Source of the DNA: Chondrocystis sp. NIES-4102
Lineage (GTDB): Bacteria; Cyanobacteriota; Cyanobacteriia; Cyanobacteriales; Xenococcaceae
DNA length: 64,000 bases
Reading direction: 5' to 3'
Assembly (NCBI GenBank): GCA_002368355.1
Contig: AP018282.1
Location: 97,735-161,734, forward strand
Shown piece by piece: positions 1 to 8,599 of the stretch. The position numbers were made by a program, and so were the translations under genes. The notes beneath the pieces were generated by a model. That model was not told where the DNA came from and did not search any database. It saw nothing but the letters and a program-made list of their open reading frames with translations. The stretch's first letter is position 1. Each line of letters starts with the position of its first letter.

Positions 1-723
1 AACATAGCCAAACAACAGTTGTATAACCAAGACCGTACACTGTACAATCAGCTATTTACCTTTAGTTCTGGAACCAAAAAATATAATCCAATCAGTATCA
101 CAGCCCCTAGGCATATGGATTGGGTATTAGGACAGAAATCTGCTAAAGCTTCATTAGTTTTTTCTGTATTACCAGATCGTATTACTAAAGCTTTAGGTCA
201 GGAAATTAGTAAAGTTGAAGTGCTGGGGAAAGAGCAAAATGCCTATGCCCAACATGACTTTAGTTCTCCTTATTATCAAGGAAGAGAACTAAACTTTACT
301 GTGCTTCCCTTTAACGACACTACTTCAGACCGCCACAAAGATCCAATAGTCTATATGCAAAACCCTGGAGATGAAAATTACTATTCATTGGGCATTTTCG
401 CCAAGAACTCCAGTAAATTGCCCTTATCTGCGACTTTTACAGGTCAAGTAATGATGAATGGACGTACCATAGATCTTTTTGTCAAACCAGGCTCAATTAT
501 CGTTCTCGAACCAAAAATGCCCCAAAGTCCTAAAAAACTTAGGAGTAAACATCTACGCCTAGAAATCAAATCTACTAGACAAGCTAATGCAGAACGTCTT
601 TCAGCAATTAAAAGTCGGCGTAAAAATCGGGAGCATACTTCCCAAAATCCCCAGAAAGTAATTGCTAATTTGCCTTTTTCTGGGCAGGCTCAAACTCAAT
701 TAGAAAACCAATTTGAAATTTAA
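1..723 (+). CDS. Uncharacterised protein, 5' end outside the window
   Basis: The frame is open from base 1, so the TTG at 19 is probably not the real start and the N-terminus is missing. At least 240 residues are visible. I do not recognise the family. The visible part is soluble, with a beta-rich middle (a stretch ending MMNGRTIDLFVKPGS near residues 145-160) and a basic tail rich in Lys, Arg and Gln. It ends 18 bases before the next gene on the same strand, so the two are probably co-transcribed. A role in plasmid transfer is a guess from the downstream secretion genes only. Confidence 0.7.
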   Translation, partial: NIAKQQLYNQDRTLYNQLFTFSSGTKKYNPISITAPRHMDWVLGQKSAKASLVFSVLPDRITKALGQEISKVEVLGKEQNAYAQHDFSSPYYQGRELNFTVLPFNDTTSDRHKDPIVYMQNPGDENYYSLGIFAKNSSKLPLSATFTGQVMMNGRTIDLFVKPGSIIVLEPKMPQSPKKLRSKHLRLEIKSTRQANAERLSAIKSRRKNREHTSQNPQKVIANLPFSGQAQTQLENQFEI

Positions 724-741
724 TCAATCTTACATAAAATC

Positions 742-2778
742 ATGTCATATAACACTAAAAATCGCAAAAATAATCGCATTCAAGACCTCAATCAAATCGC
801 CTACGTCAAAAGCATTTTAGAAACTGCCGTCAATCATTGTCAGCAAAGTCAAATGTATGTTCCCGAAGTCTATCAAGCTACTGCCCAAAGAATTGCAGAC
901 CTTAATTCTCTTAATGACCCGACTAAGCCCCGAATTACCTTCAATACCAAACAGCAGGCAGTTAGAGGTCAAGATAGTCCTATTACTGAATTGACTGCCA
1001 CTATTGGGGATAAGACTAGTAGCAGTTACTTTTTGCTCAAAGACTCTCTGCCTGTAGGAACTCAACCAAGTCAGGAACAGTTAACTTATTTACGTCCCGA
1101 TGTTGTCTCCGCCAGAATTGCAGCTAGTTTAGGTATAGCCCAACTACCTCAAACGGTTCCAAACGGACATCTCACGGGTGTCCTAAAGGATACAGCTTCG
1201 CATATCGGGAGACCCGACACCCCGTGTCCTCCTGTTGCTACCCCTACTATCCCAACTCCAAATAATAACTACGTTATCAGTCCTCCCCCAACCACTATTC
1301 CTACCACGTCTAAAGCTGGTGCATTTGCTCAGGGCATCAATACGACTCAATCCCAAGCCAATGTTTTAAATAGTCCCATGCCGATACGCGAAACGGTTGT
1401 AGATCAATTAGCAGCTTTGGCTACGGAAACTGTCTCTCAAGTACCGTCACCAGTCCCAGCAGCACCTACTTCTAGCCCCAATCTCAATCAACAACAGGTC
1501 AATGTCAATCCATACCAAAACACTGTTGTTTCTGCTCCAGTTCCGACATCAGAAACTTACTCAGAGCCTACAAATCCTTTACCGTTACAACCTCAAGCAC
1601 CCCAACCAATCCACAACCCTCAACAGGCACAAATAATTCAGGGTACTACTGAGAATATCAAGCTGACAGGAAAACTTAGTAACTCTGTAGGTCAAACTCT
1701 CAAACAAATGTCCAAAGGACAAATTAATCCCATCCAGTTGTACGGAGATACCTTGCAAATTATCGGTCAGTTTTTGATGGGCAGTGCAGCTGGTATTAAC
1801 GAAGCTCGACTAGAAAAGATTATGAAACAGATCGAAAAAATCGAGCAAGAAAAAGAAGCTGTGGACAAGCTCAGAAAGCAAACAGGTCAAAAGCTAATGG
1901 ATTTAGGACAAAATCCAGTCGTTGAATCTGATATTAATCTGACCCAGAACCAAACGACAGTTTTGCCACCCCAACCTCAATCTTCTCAATTCCCTTCAAC
2001 CAAAACTGGTGCTGCTCCCGTTCCGACAGCTAAAATCGAATCTACTGTTGAAGCTCGTAACACTAATTCCCAAATTGAATCCGAACCTACCGCTATTGAA
2101 AGGTTACTTAAGTCTAAAGCTCCAATTGAGGAGAAGCTAGGAGCAATCGAAAAGACTTTGGACAAGATGTTAGAGGAGTTGACTAACACTAGAAAAGCTT
2201 TAGAGTCACTTCAAACTTCTATCCAGTCGCCACAACAGCAGAACCACGATAAGGTTTTAGAAACCGAAGCTAAAACTGATATTGCAGCTGTGAACAACAT
2301 CCCAGGAGCAGAAGTACCTGTACGAACCGAAATTGACACCGAGATTATAACTGAAGCCAAAAGCCATTTTGAAGCAGCTAAAGAAGTAGAAGTTCCAGAG
2401 GTAGAAGTAGATTCAACACCTGATGAAAATTTGGATATCGGTTCTGAATTGGCAGATACTATTTCTAGTTATGAAGGTGACTTAACTAAACTCAATCACT
2501 ATCTCAAGTCTGCTAACCTGCAAATTGATATCGCAGAGTCTGGTTCTAGTTTGAAGATCGAAGAACTGGAAAATGGAATTCCTAATATCTTATTAACCGC
2601 TGAAGCTAATGGAGAAGGGTGGGATATCAACAGCCAAATTAGTGATTCGGTCAAATTAGATGTAATGAACAGTTTTATTGAAGCGGAGAAGTTGGCTCTA
2701 GCAGAAACCAACGAATCTCAACCTCAACAACAGTCCTCAGCTCCTGTAAAAGAAGAACTCTCTATGGATCTGGCTTAA
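742..2778 (+). CDS. Large Gln/Pro-rich coiled-coil protein of unknown function
   Basis: A 678-residue protein with no family I recognise. The N-terminal ~130 residues look globular. Residues ~150-300 are low complexity, rich in Pro, Gln, Thr and Asn. A helical coiled-coil-like stretch rich in Glu and Lys follows at ~350-400 and another at ~455-495. The C-terminal ~100 residues look globular again. There is no signal peptide or membrane segment. Codons ~141-164 are supplied by a GC-richer palindromic repeat that also occurs inside the JAMM gene at 25208-25297. ATG at 742 follows the previous stop closely. It may be an accessory protein of the transfer system that starts at 4850, but only position suggests this. 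Confidence 0.75.
   Translation: MSYNTKNRKNNRIQDLNQIAYVKSILETAVNHCQQSQMYVPEVYQATAQRIADLNSLNDPTKPRITFNTKQQAVRGQDSPITELTATIGDKTSSSYFLLKDSLPVGTQPSQEQLTYLRPDVVSARIAASLGIAQLPQTVPNGHLTGVLKDTASHIGRPDTPCPPVATPTIPTPNNNYVISPPPTTIPTTSKAGAFAQGINTTQSQANVLNSPMPIRETVVDQLAALATETVSQVPSPVPAAPTSSPNLNQQQVNVNPYQNTVVSAPVPTSETYSEPTNPLPLQPQAPQPIHNPQQAQIIQGTTENIKLTGKLSNSVGQTLKQMSKGQINPIQLYGDTLQIIGQFLMGSAAGINEARLEKIMKQIEKIEQEKEAVDKLRKQTGQKLMDLGQNPVVESDINLTQNQTTVLPPQPQSSQFPSTKTGAAPVPTAKIESTVEARNTNSQIESEPTAIERLLKSKAPIEEKLGAIEKTLDKMLEELTNTRKALESLQTSIQSPQQQNHDKVLETEAKTDIAAVNNIPGAEVPVRTEIDTEIITEAKSHFEAAKEVEVPEVEVDSTPDENLDIGSELADTISSYEGDLTKLNHYLKSANLQIDIAESGSSLKIEELENGIPNILLTAEANGEGWDINSQISDSVKLDVMNSFIEAEKLALAETNESQPQQQSSAPVKEELSMDLA
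1163..1233 (+). repeat. Palindromic in-ORF repeat, copy 1
   Basis: This GC-richer segment lies inside the 742-2778 gene. It contains CACGGGTGTC and, further on, GACACCCCGTG, which pair as a hairpin. It opens CGGACATCTCACGGGT and closes CCCGTGTCCTCC. The same borders occur in the JAMM gene at 25208-25297 (minus strand), and both are read in the same frame, giving peptides that begin G-[HQ]-L-T-G and end P-C-P-P. Confidence 0.6.
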
Positions 2779-2894
2779 AAACAGCCTAATGTTTGGCATT
2801 TTTCTTGATCGCTTACAGCAAAGCCAAACAGCAAAAAAATTTCCTTAGTCAAACTATCTAAATATTATTAGGTTGATCAGCAGATAAAATAAGC

Positions 2895-4043
2895 TCAATC
2901 ATAAATCCAATCAGATAAAAATGGTTTAACTTTAGTCAACAGCACTCGTAAGTTTTGATAAGGAACTAAATTCTCATGCTGAAGGCGACCGAGAATAATG
3001 CCTGAATGTCTTTTTTGAGTTTGAGCAAAGTTAGTTATTGCTTTTTTGGAAAATTTCGGTTGAGTTTCAACTACAAAAGAATTTAAAGCTTGTTCATCAA
3101 TTAACCAATTACGAGCCAGTTGGTTTGCTTCTTCTTCTTCTGAATTTTTTTCTAGTTCGTCAAGGTTATCTAAATAAACTCCTTGATGTCCAGCTACTAT
3201 ATGACCTAGTTCGTGCATTAAACTAAACCAAAAACAATCGATTCTATTATGTCTCAAAGTAAGGGCGATTACTGGATGATTTCCCAAATAAAAAGCAGCA
3301 CCATCTAAATATGTTTTGTTCAGATGGGGAACAATCGCAAAATGAACGCCCAAATCGATTAACATTTGAGGAACATGGGCTATATCTTCTTCTTTTTCAG
3401 CACAGCTAAGAATATTAGGAATTGCTTCAGTCAGTTTATCTAGCTGAAATTCTCCAAGTGTTTGCTTACTGGCTACTTGCTCGACTCTTTTACACCAAGC
3501 AATTTTAGCGTTATGTTCTGGTTCGAGCATTTCACTGTGACGGGCGACATTTATCCTCAGCTTCTGGGGACAAGCTCCTGAATTCGATTCAGGAGACGCG
3601 CCCTTACGGAAATTGACAAAAAATTGAGGACTTTCTTGGGGTGATTTAATACCTAAAAATTGACATACAGATTGCTCAAGTTCATCTAAGGATTCTGTTG
3701 ATTTTATCCATTGGCGTTTAATCAACTCAGAAATTGGCGCAAGAGTATATAATCGACTCCGACGCTCAATTTCCTGCTCTTTCTGCTTTTTTTTTGCCAG
3801 ATTTAAACGATAATTGGTTTCTAAATTAGTCCAAAATTCCGCAGTAGTTCCTAACGCTGCTGATAATTCTCTAGCTGTCTCTGGAGTAATTTGTTTTGTT
3901 CCTTTGATGATTTCGTTGATTGTTTGTGCTGGACGATTGGTAATTTCGGCTAGATCTTTTTGTGTCCAAGCACGAGCATCTAATTCTCGTTGTAAAATGC
4001 GTCCTGGTGATATCGCCCTAGCTGGTGTTAAAGTGTTGCTCAT
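2895..4043 (-). CDS. higA: HigA-type antitoxin fused to an ImmA/IrrE metallopeptidase
   Basis: A 382-residue protein. Residues ~10-65 form an XRE-type helix-turn-helix of the HigA/VapI group (SPGRILQRELDARAWTQKDL..). The C-terminal half carries a zinc peptidase motif, HELGHIVAGH, followed by a Glu-rich segment (EEEEANQLARNW) that supplies the third ligand, as in ImmA/IrrE (DUF955) proteins. The gene follows the HigB-like toxin by 18 bases, the usual higBA order. HigA antitoxins bind and neutralise HigB and repress their own promoter; the peptidase half may sense or degrade a partner, which is inference. A perfect 9-bp hairpin (3575-3595) lies in the coding region. Confidence 0.85.
   Translation of the reverse strand: MSNTLTPARAISPGRILQRELDARAWTQKDLAEITNRPAQTINEIIKGTKQITPETARELSAALGTTAEFWTNLETNYRLNLAKKKQKEQEIERRSRLYTLAPISELIKRQWIKSTESLDELEQSVCQFLGIKSPQESPQFFVNFRKGASPESNSGACPQKLRINVARHSEMLEPEHNAKIAWCKRVEQVASKQTLGEFQLDKLTEAIPNILSCAEKEEDIAHVPQMLIDLGVHFAIVPHLNKTYLDGAAFYLGNHPVIALTLRHNRIDCFWFSLMHELGHIVAGHQGVYLDNLDELEKNSEEEEANQLARNWLIDEQALNSFVVETQPKFSKKAITNFAQTQKRHSGIILGRLQHENLVPYQNLRVLLTKVKPFLSDWIYD
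3575..3595. repeat. Perfect hairpin inside the higA coding sequence
   Basis: CTCCTGAAT, loop TCG, ATTCAGGAG. It lies within a segment encoding GASPESNSGACPQ that links the HTH and peptidase parts and looks inserted. It may be a mobile palindromic element similar in habit to the repeat at 1163-1233, though its sequence differs. Confidence 0.55.
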
Positions 4044-4061
4044 TTTTGCTTCTCCCCTTCC

Positions 4062-4361
4062 TTAGTGATAGTCCTCAATATCAACGATTAAGACATATTT
4101 GCCTAATTCATCTTTCTCAAGTATCACAATTAAACGCCATTGTTTATTTAGACGTAACGACCTTTGATTTTCCTTACCTCGTTTACCTGAGAGTTTTTCA
4201 AATCTTAGACCCTTATTGGCGTATAAATCTTGTTCGCTTTCGGCTGCTGCAATAATTGCCATAACTTCAAAAAAGTCATCTACAACCCCAGGATATTTGT
4301 GAGCATTTTTTTCCTCTGTATAAAGTAGTTCTATTTTATTTTTCTTAAATTTAAATCTCAC
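4062..4361 (-). CDS. higB: HigB/RelE-family toxin
   Basis: A 99-residue protein of the RelE/HigB mRNA interferase fold. The family pattern is visible as GLRFEKLSGKRGKENQRSLR, then a strand with QWRLIVIL, and a C-terminal IVDIEDYH. Toxins of this family cut mRNA at the ribosome. It is the first gene of a minus-strand pair with the HigA-type antitoxin at 2895-4043. Length is normal for the family. Toxin-antitoxin pairs of this kind commonly stabilise plasmids, which fits the rest of the window. Confidence 0.88.
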   Translation of the reverse strand: MRFKFKKNKIELLYTEEKNAHKYPGVVDDFFEVMAIIAAAESEQDLYANKGLRFEKLSGKRGKENQRSLRLNKQWRLIVILEKDELGKYVLIVDIEDYH

Positions 4362-4496
4362 ATCTCACCTTCTATGAATACAGAAGAGTCTTCCGCATTA
4401 TAAACTGCTTGATTCAGTCTTAGGGTGAATTAGTGAATTTATATTTATTTTACACTCAACTCATACCTAATAACTATGAAGATTTAAAATAGTGGC

Positions 4497-4670
4497 TGCG
4501 ACAATATTTATGGTGGTAAAGCGACCCGTCTAAATCGCGATCGCCTACAAGAACTACTCTCTGAAAAGGTGTTGGCACGAAATGCGATGGATATTACCAA
4601 AATTCAGGGTATTCGCGAAGAAATGGAACGAGTCGAAACCAGGAAATTGCAACCTCATTTTATAGGTTAA
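4497..4670 (+). pseudogene. Relic of a large SNF2/DEAD-type helicase C-terminal region
   Basis: An open stretch of 57 codons without a start reads NRDRLQELLSEKVLARN, then GIREEMERVETRKLQPHFIG, and a stop. From memory this matches a conserved segment in the C-terminal part of long helicase-like proteins (REEMER..ARKLQPHFI). The rest of the protein is not present on either side. The base sequence includes a HIP1 site. I regard it as the remains of a gene lost by deletion in the 490-base gap between higB and the secretion operon. Confidence 0.5.
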
Positions 4671-4849
4671 CGCCAAACAGCTTATTTTGCCCCTCGTACT
4701 TTAGTTCGAGATTTCCCATCAAAATTTGGATTCTAATCAGACTAAATATCGATTTAAGACGAGTGAAACCTAAGAGTCTTTAGGGGTTACTCGTCGTTAT
4801 TTTAGTCATATAAATATTCACTTACATTTAAATTACAAACTTGAGAACC

Positions 4850-5449
4850 ATGACTATTTCCTACGATTACCCACAAGAACCCAAACAAAATACTTTTAAG
4901 AAAAAATCTTCTTGGAAACAATTTACCTCCAGCTTTCGAGTTGAAAGCCAAGATCTACCTTTTGCCGTCGGTGGTACTGGCTTAGCTTGCTACCTCGGCT
5001 TTACCGACCCAGCTCTTTTGGCTACTATCCTGATGAGTATCGTTATTGCAGGTAGCCTATATTTCATGGGTGCGTGTCTTCCTTTAATCTCCAAAAAGTT
5101 CAAATTTAGAGTTTCGATTTGGCACTTATTAACAGTAATCTGTGTTTTTACTCTTACCTTTGGTGCCTGGCAACCTTCTCACGCTCTATTTTTAACTGGT
5201 CTACAAACTGCTATTACAACTCTAGTTAGCCAAGGGGGAGTCAGTAGTGTTAGCACCACTCAAATTGCCACCTTATTTACTTTTGTGCGGATTGCTCTAG
5301 TCTTAGTTGGAATAGGTGGTGGTTTCGCAGCCTGGCAACAACAGCAGCAGGGACAGTCTATGACTCCAATTATTATGTTTGTCGGCGGTCTATTCGGAAT
5401 TGTCCTAGCGATCGACATTATGACTGCTGTAATCGCTACAGGTCAGTAA
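4850..5449 (+). CDS. Membrane protein, candidate VirB2/TrbC-like pilin
   Basis: ATG at 4850 is preferred to the upstream TTG at 4841. The 199-residue product has hydrophobic segments at roughly 45-85 and 92-112, the latter ending in an Ala-containing site before LFLTG. Two further segments (near 137-155 and 170-192) are separated by a Gln-run loop (AAWQQQQQGQ). A long leader with two closely spaced hydrophobic helices after processing is the layout of VirB2/TrbC pilins, and the gene sits directly ahead of the VirB4-like ATPase, as virB2 does. The pilin call is inference from topology and position; there is no diagnostic motif. Confidence 0.6.
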   Translation: MTISYDYPQEPKQNTFKKKSSWKQFTSSFRVESQDLPFAVGGTGLACYLGFTDPALLATILMSIVIAGSLYFMGACLPLISKKFKFRVSIWHLLTVICVFTLTFGAWQPSHALFLTGLQTAITTLVSQGGVSSVSTTQIATLFTFVRIALVLVGIGGGFAAWQQQQQGQSMTPIIMFVGGLFGIVLAIDIMTAVIATGQ

Positions 5450-5479
5450 TCATTTATTGCAACCATCAAAAGTACTGAC

Positions 5480-8400
5480 ATGGAAGTTCCCGAATTAATT
5501 TCAATTAACCCTTCTCTCAATCGTCAAGCCAAATTTTTTGGACTTTTACCCATCTCTCAAGTCATCCCAATCGGGATCATTGCAGCTTTTTGTTTTATTA
5601 CGATAGGCGCGGTAGGAGGAAAAGATAAGCATTTTGGCATCTTGTTTGGATTTATGACTGGGAGTTGGTTATTAGCAACTGGAGCGCATCCTCACGAAAT
5701 GATAGATCGGATGCGTCCCTTTCCTGGGAAAAACTGGGCTTACACTAGACTCCCCTATGTTTCCCCTCTATCTGAAAATCGTCCAGCTCAACTTAGAGCA
5801 GCAATTAAGGATGAAGAACTCACCCTCAGACCTAAGTACATAAATGAAGCAATGCAGAACGGAAAAAAAGAAATTTATCCACCTTTTGTTGGATTTCAGC
5901 ACTTAATATCTCTCGTCAAGTACACTCAAGAAGGAAAAGACCGTGGTGCTTTGTTCCTCAAGCACAACCAACAATATCAAATTGTCTTTTGTTTTCAATT
6001 AACCCCTTGGCACACCAGCTTTACTCCCGAACAGGCTCGTAGATATTGGGAGGCTACCGAAATAGCTGCTAAAGAAGTTATGCCTGGAGAAAGCTTAACT
6101 TTCTATTGTGAAAAGTATGCTGACGATACCGAGCAAACCATTAAATTAGAAAAAATTATTGCCGACTGTAATTCAAATGGTATAGCCTTGCTTACTGAAT
6201 CCGAGTTAAGCCGTACTCAATCTCTATCTAATCGGGGACTTAGACAACATTTTAGTTATACAGTAGCCTGTACCTATACCTTTACTCGTAATGGCGATGT
6301 GGGAACAGATTTTGTATCTCAAATTATCAGATTGGGAAACAAATTTCTATCCAGTGCAGCGGGTGATAGCAAGCAGTTGTTACAAGACTTTTACAATGAA
6401 TCTTTAGATTTAGCATACACCAGAGGCTTTCTAATTTGGCAATCGATTTTAAGAACTACCTGGGGATTGGACGTGATTCCCTTAACCCTAGACCAGACTT
6501 GGAAACACCTTTGGTATCAATTTAATTCCCGTTCCAGTCAACCTAAACCCTTACCTAACTATTGGACTTGGGATGGCTATCATTTTGGAGAGGTGGTCAA
6601 CGAACCAATTCATCCTTTATCTATTCTCTCTCTGGGAATTAATCACATCCATGCAGTCCCCCAACACAATCAACAGCACGACGAAGTGGTTTTAACTGGA
6701 CGGGGACAAGTCTGCGGTGTAATGACAATTGAAGAAATATCCAATCGCAAACTTACTAAACTCGAACAGTTAAATCACCTATATGAAATTATGGAGAGTA
6801 ACGATGTTATTGACACTGAGTTTGTAATTCAACTCAATAACATTTCCGCTCAATCTCTAGATCGAGAATTAGAACAAACCATTGCTCAAGCCAACTCCGC
6901 TAAACTCATGGCAGAAGAAACAGCCATTGGGCGAGATGTCAGATCGGAGCAGATTTTAGAACAATCCTTTGAGGCACAGAAACTAGTTGGCGGTGGTGGT
7001 GCGGGAATTTATCTATCCTTTGTTGCCAAAGTCTATCGACGCGATCGCAAAGCTTTAGATGAAGCCTGTGAACAACTCAGTCGCAAATTTAGTAACAATC
7101 TCAAACGTAAAGATAGTTCTGTGTGGGCATTATGGCTGGAAACCCTACCCATGACCATCGGACGTATTCTGCAAAAGACTAGTTTTATCCAAGACCGTCG
7201 AATCAAGGTTGATAACATTTCTTTTTATCGTTATTTACCTAATGTCTCTCCAGAAAATGTCCATAAAAATGGCGTAGAACTGATCGTTCGAGGCGGTAAG
7301 CCCATCTATCTTGATATGCACCGAGAACATACTCTGCGGGGTTTGATTATCGGTGAGTCGGGTTCGGGTAAATCTGTAATCGCTTGGCAGATGATGCGAG
7401 ATTTTTTGGCTAATAACATCCCCGTTATCGGTATGGATTCTGCTGTCGGAGGCAATAGCAGTTTTCGTTGGGCAATTAAGATGGTTCAAGGAGCGCACAT
7501 CGATATCAGTCGTAATTCCAGTAATTTAGTCGAACCTCCAGATTTGCGGTCATATCAAGGGGAAGACTATGAGGTTAGGTTTAATCAATGGAAAAACACT
7601 GTGAAAAACACTTTAGTCAACTACATTATGCACGGAATAAAAGAACCTCAATTAGAACAGAGGGTAGAGACTTTAGTAATTGCCACTACGGAAAAATTTA
7701 TCGACCACAATAAAATTAGAAGAAGAATCAACCAAGCGTTTGAGTCGGGATTTGGCAGCGAAGCCTGGGGAAAAATGCCTGTTTTGATTGATTGGTTAAG
7801 TTTTTGTACTAAAGAAAAACTCAACTTACGCAACTTTGAAGAGTTGGATAAAAGAGCAATCAACCAGATTCAAACCCAAATCACAACTCTACTTAAATCC
7901 CCCCTGGGAAATACGATAGGGCGTCCTAGTACTTTCGATCCCAATAGCTACATCAAATTCTTCACCATTGTCTCACTTGACAGCGAACGAGATCAAGAGT
8001 TGATAGCTCAAACTATTCAAAGTACTTGTATTCGTCTTGCTTTACAATATCCCAAATCTTTAATTGTCGGAGATGAAATTGCCGATCTACTTAAAAAAGG
8101 TGGATTTGCCCGAACTTGGGGGGCAATGCACGCTATGGCTCGAAAATCTGGTATTTCTCTTTTGACTATTTCTCAAAATATTGGTGAAATTCAAAAGTGT
8201 TCGGCAGCCGACGACATCCTCGAAAACATTTCGTTTAAGTTAATTGGACGAATTACTACTAGTGGTGCAAATAGTTTAGTTAATACTCTTAAATACCCCG
8301 ACTTAATATACGAAAACACTACCAAATCTTACGTTACCAATAAAGAATTAGGTTGTTCTTACTGGTTATTAGAAAAGCAAAATCAATTTTGGCAGACGCA

Positions 8401-8551
8401 ATTTTTTCCTTCTTTACTCAATCTAGCCATAGTTGCTAATGGTGCAGAAGAAGTCAAAGCTCGTACAGAAATTATGAATCGAGCTATTGAAAACAAGATT
8501 AGTCGGTGGTCAGCTTTAGAAGAATATGCTCAGGCAATTACCAGTGGATAA
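5480..8551 (+). CDS. VirB3-VirB4 fusion, type IV secretion ATPase
   Basis: A 1023-residue protein. The first ~95 residues contain two membrane helices in a VirB3/PrgI-like domain. The remainder is a VirB4/TraC-family ATPase with a Walker A motif GESGSGKS at ~625-632 and a Walker B region LIVGDE at ~861-866. VirB4 ATPases power pilus assembly and substrate transfer at the inner membrane. Its neighbours are VirB2-, VirB6-, VirB8-, VirB9- and VirB10-like genes in one plus-strand run. VirB3-VirB4 fusions are known in several conjugation systems. No VirB11, VirD4 or relaxase gene was recognised inside the window. Confidence 0.88.
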   Translation: MEVPELISINPSLNRQAKFFGLLPISQVIPIGIIAAFCFITIGAVGGKDKHFGILFGFMTGSWLLATGAHPHEMIDRMRPFPGKNWAYTRLPYVSPLSENRPAQLRAAIKDEELTLRPKYINEAMQNGKKEIYPPFVGFQHLISLVKYTQEGKDRGALFLKHNQQYQIVFCFQLTPWHTSFTPEQARRYWEATEIAAKEVMPGESLTFYCEKYADDTEQTIKLEKIIADCNSNGIALLTESELSRTQSLSNRGLRQHFSYTVACTYTFTRNGDVGTDFVSQIIRLGNKFLSSAAGDSKQLLQDFYNESLDLAYTRGFLIWQSILRTTWGLDVIPLTLDQTWKHLWYQFNSRSSQPKPLPNYWTWDGYHFGEVVNEPIHPLSILSLGINHIHAVPQHNQQHDEVVLTGRGQVCGVMTIEEISNRKLTKLEQLNHLYEIMESNDVIDTEFVIQLNNISAQSLDRELEQTIAQANSAKLMAEETAIGRDVRSEQILEQSFEAQKLVGGGGAGIYLSFVAKVYRRDRKALDEACEQLSRKFSNNLKRKDSSVWALWLETLPMTIGRILQKTSFIQDRRIKVDNISFYRYLPNVSPENVHKNGVELIVRGGKPIYLDMHREHTLRGLIIGESGSGKSVIAWQMMRDFLANNIPVIGMDSAVGGNSSFRWAIKMVQGAHIDISRNSSNLVEPPDLRSYQGEDYEVRFNQWKNTVKNTLVNYIMHGIKEPQLEQRVETLVIATTEKFIDHNKIRRRINQAFESGFGSEAWGKMPVLIDWLSFCTKEKLNLRNFEELDKRAINQIQTQITTLLKSPLGNTIGRPSTFDPNSYIKFFTIVSLDSERDQELIAQTIQSTCIRLALQYPKSLIVGDEIADLLKKGGFARTWGAMHAMARKSGISLLTISQNIGEIQKCSAADDILENISFKLIGRITTSGANSLVNTLKYPDLIYENTTKSYVTNKELGCSYWLLEKQNQFWQTQFFPSLLNLAIVANGAEEVKARTEIMNRAIENKISRWSALEEYAQAITSG

Positions 8552-8599
8552 AGTTTACACGCAGTAATTGACAGTTAATTTTAATTTTATAAATACACA

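Noticed and set aside
817..1065. Minus-strand frame inside the coiled-coil gene
   Set aside because: It is fully inside a longer gene with consistent protein character and has no family pattern.
7033..7863. Three minus-strand frames inside the VirB4 gene
   Set aside because: Shadows of a gene with clear Walker motifs on the plus strand.
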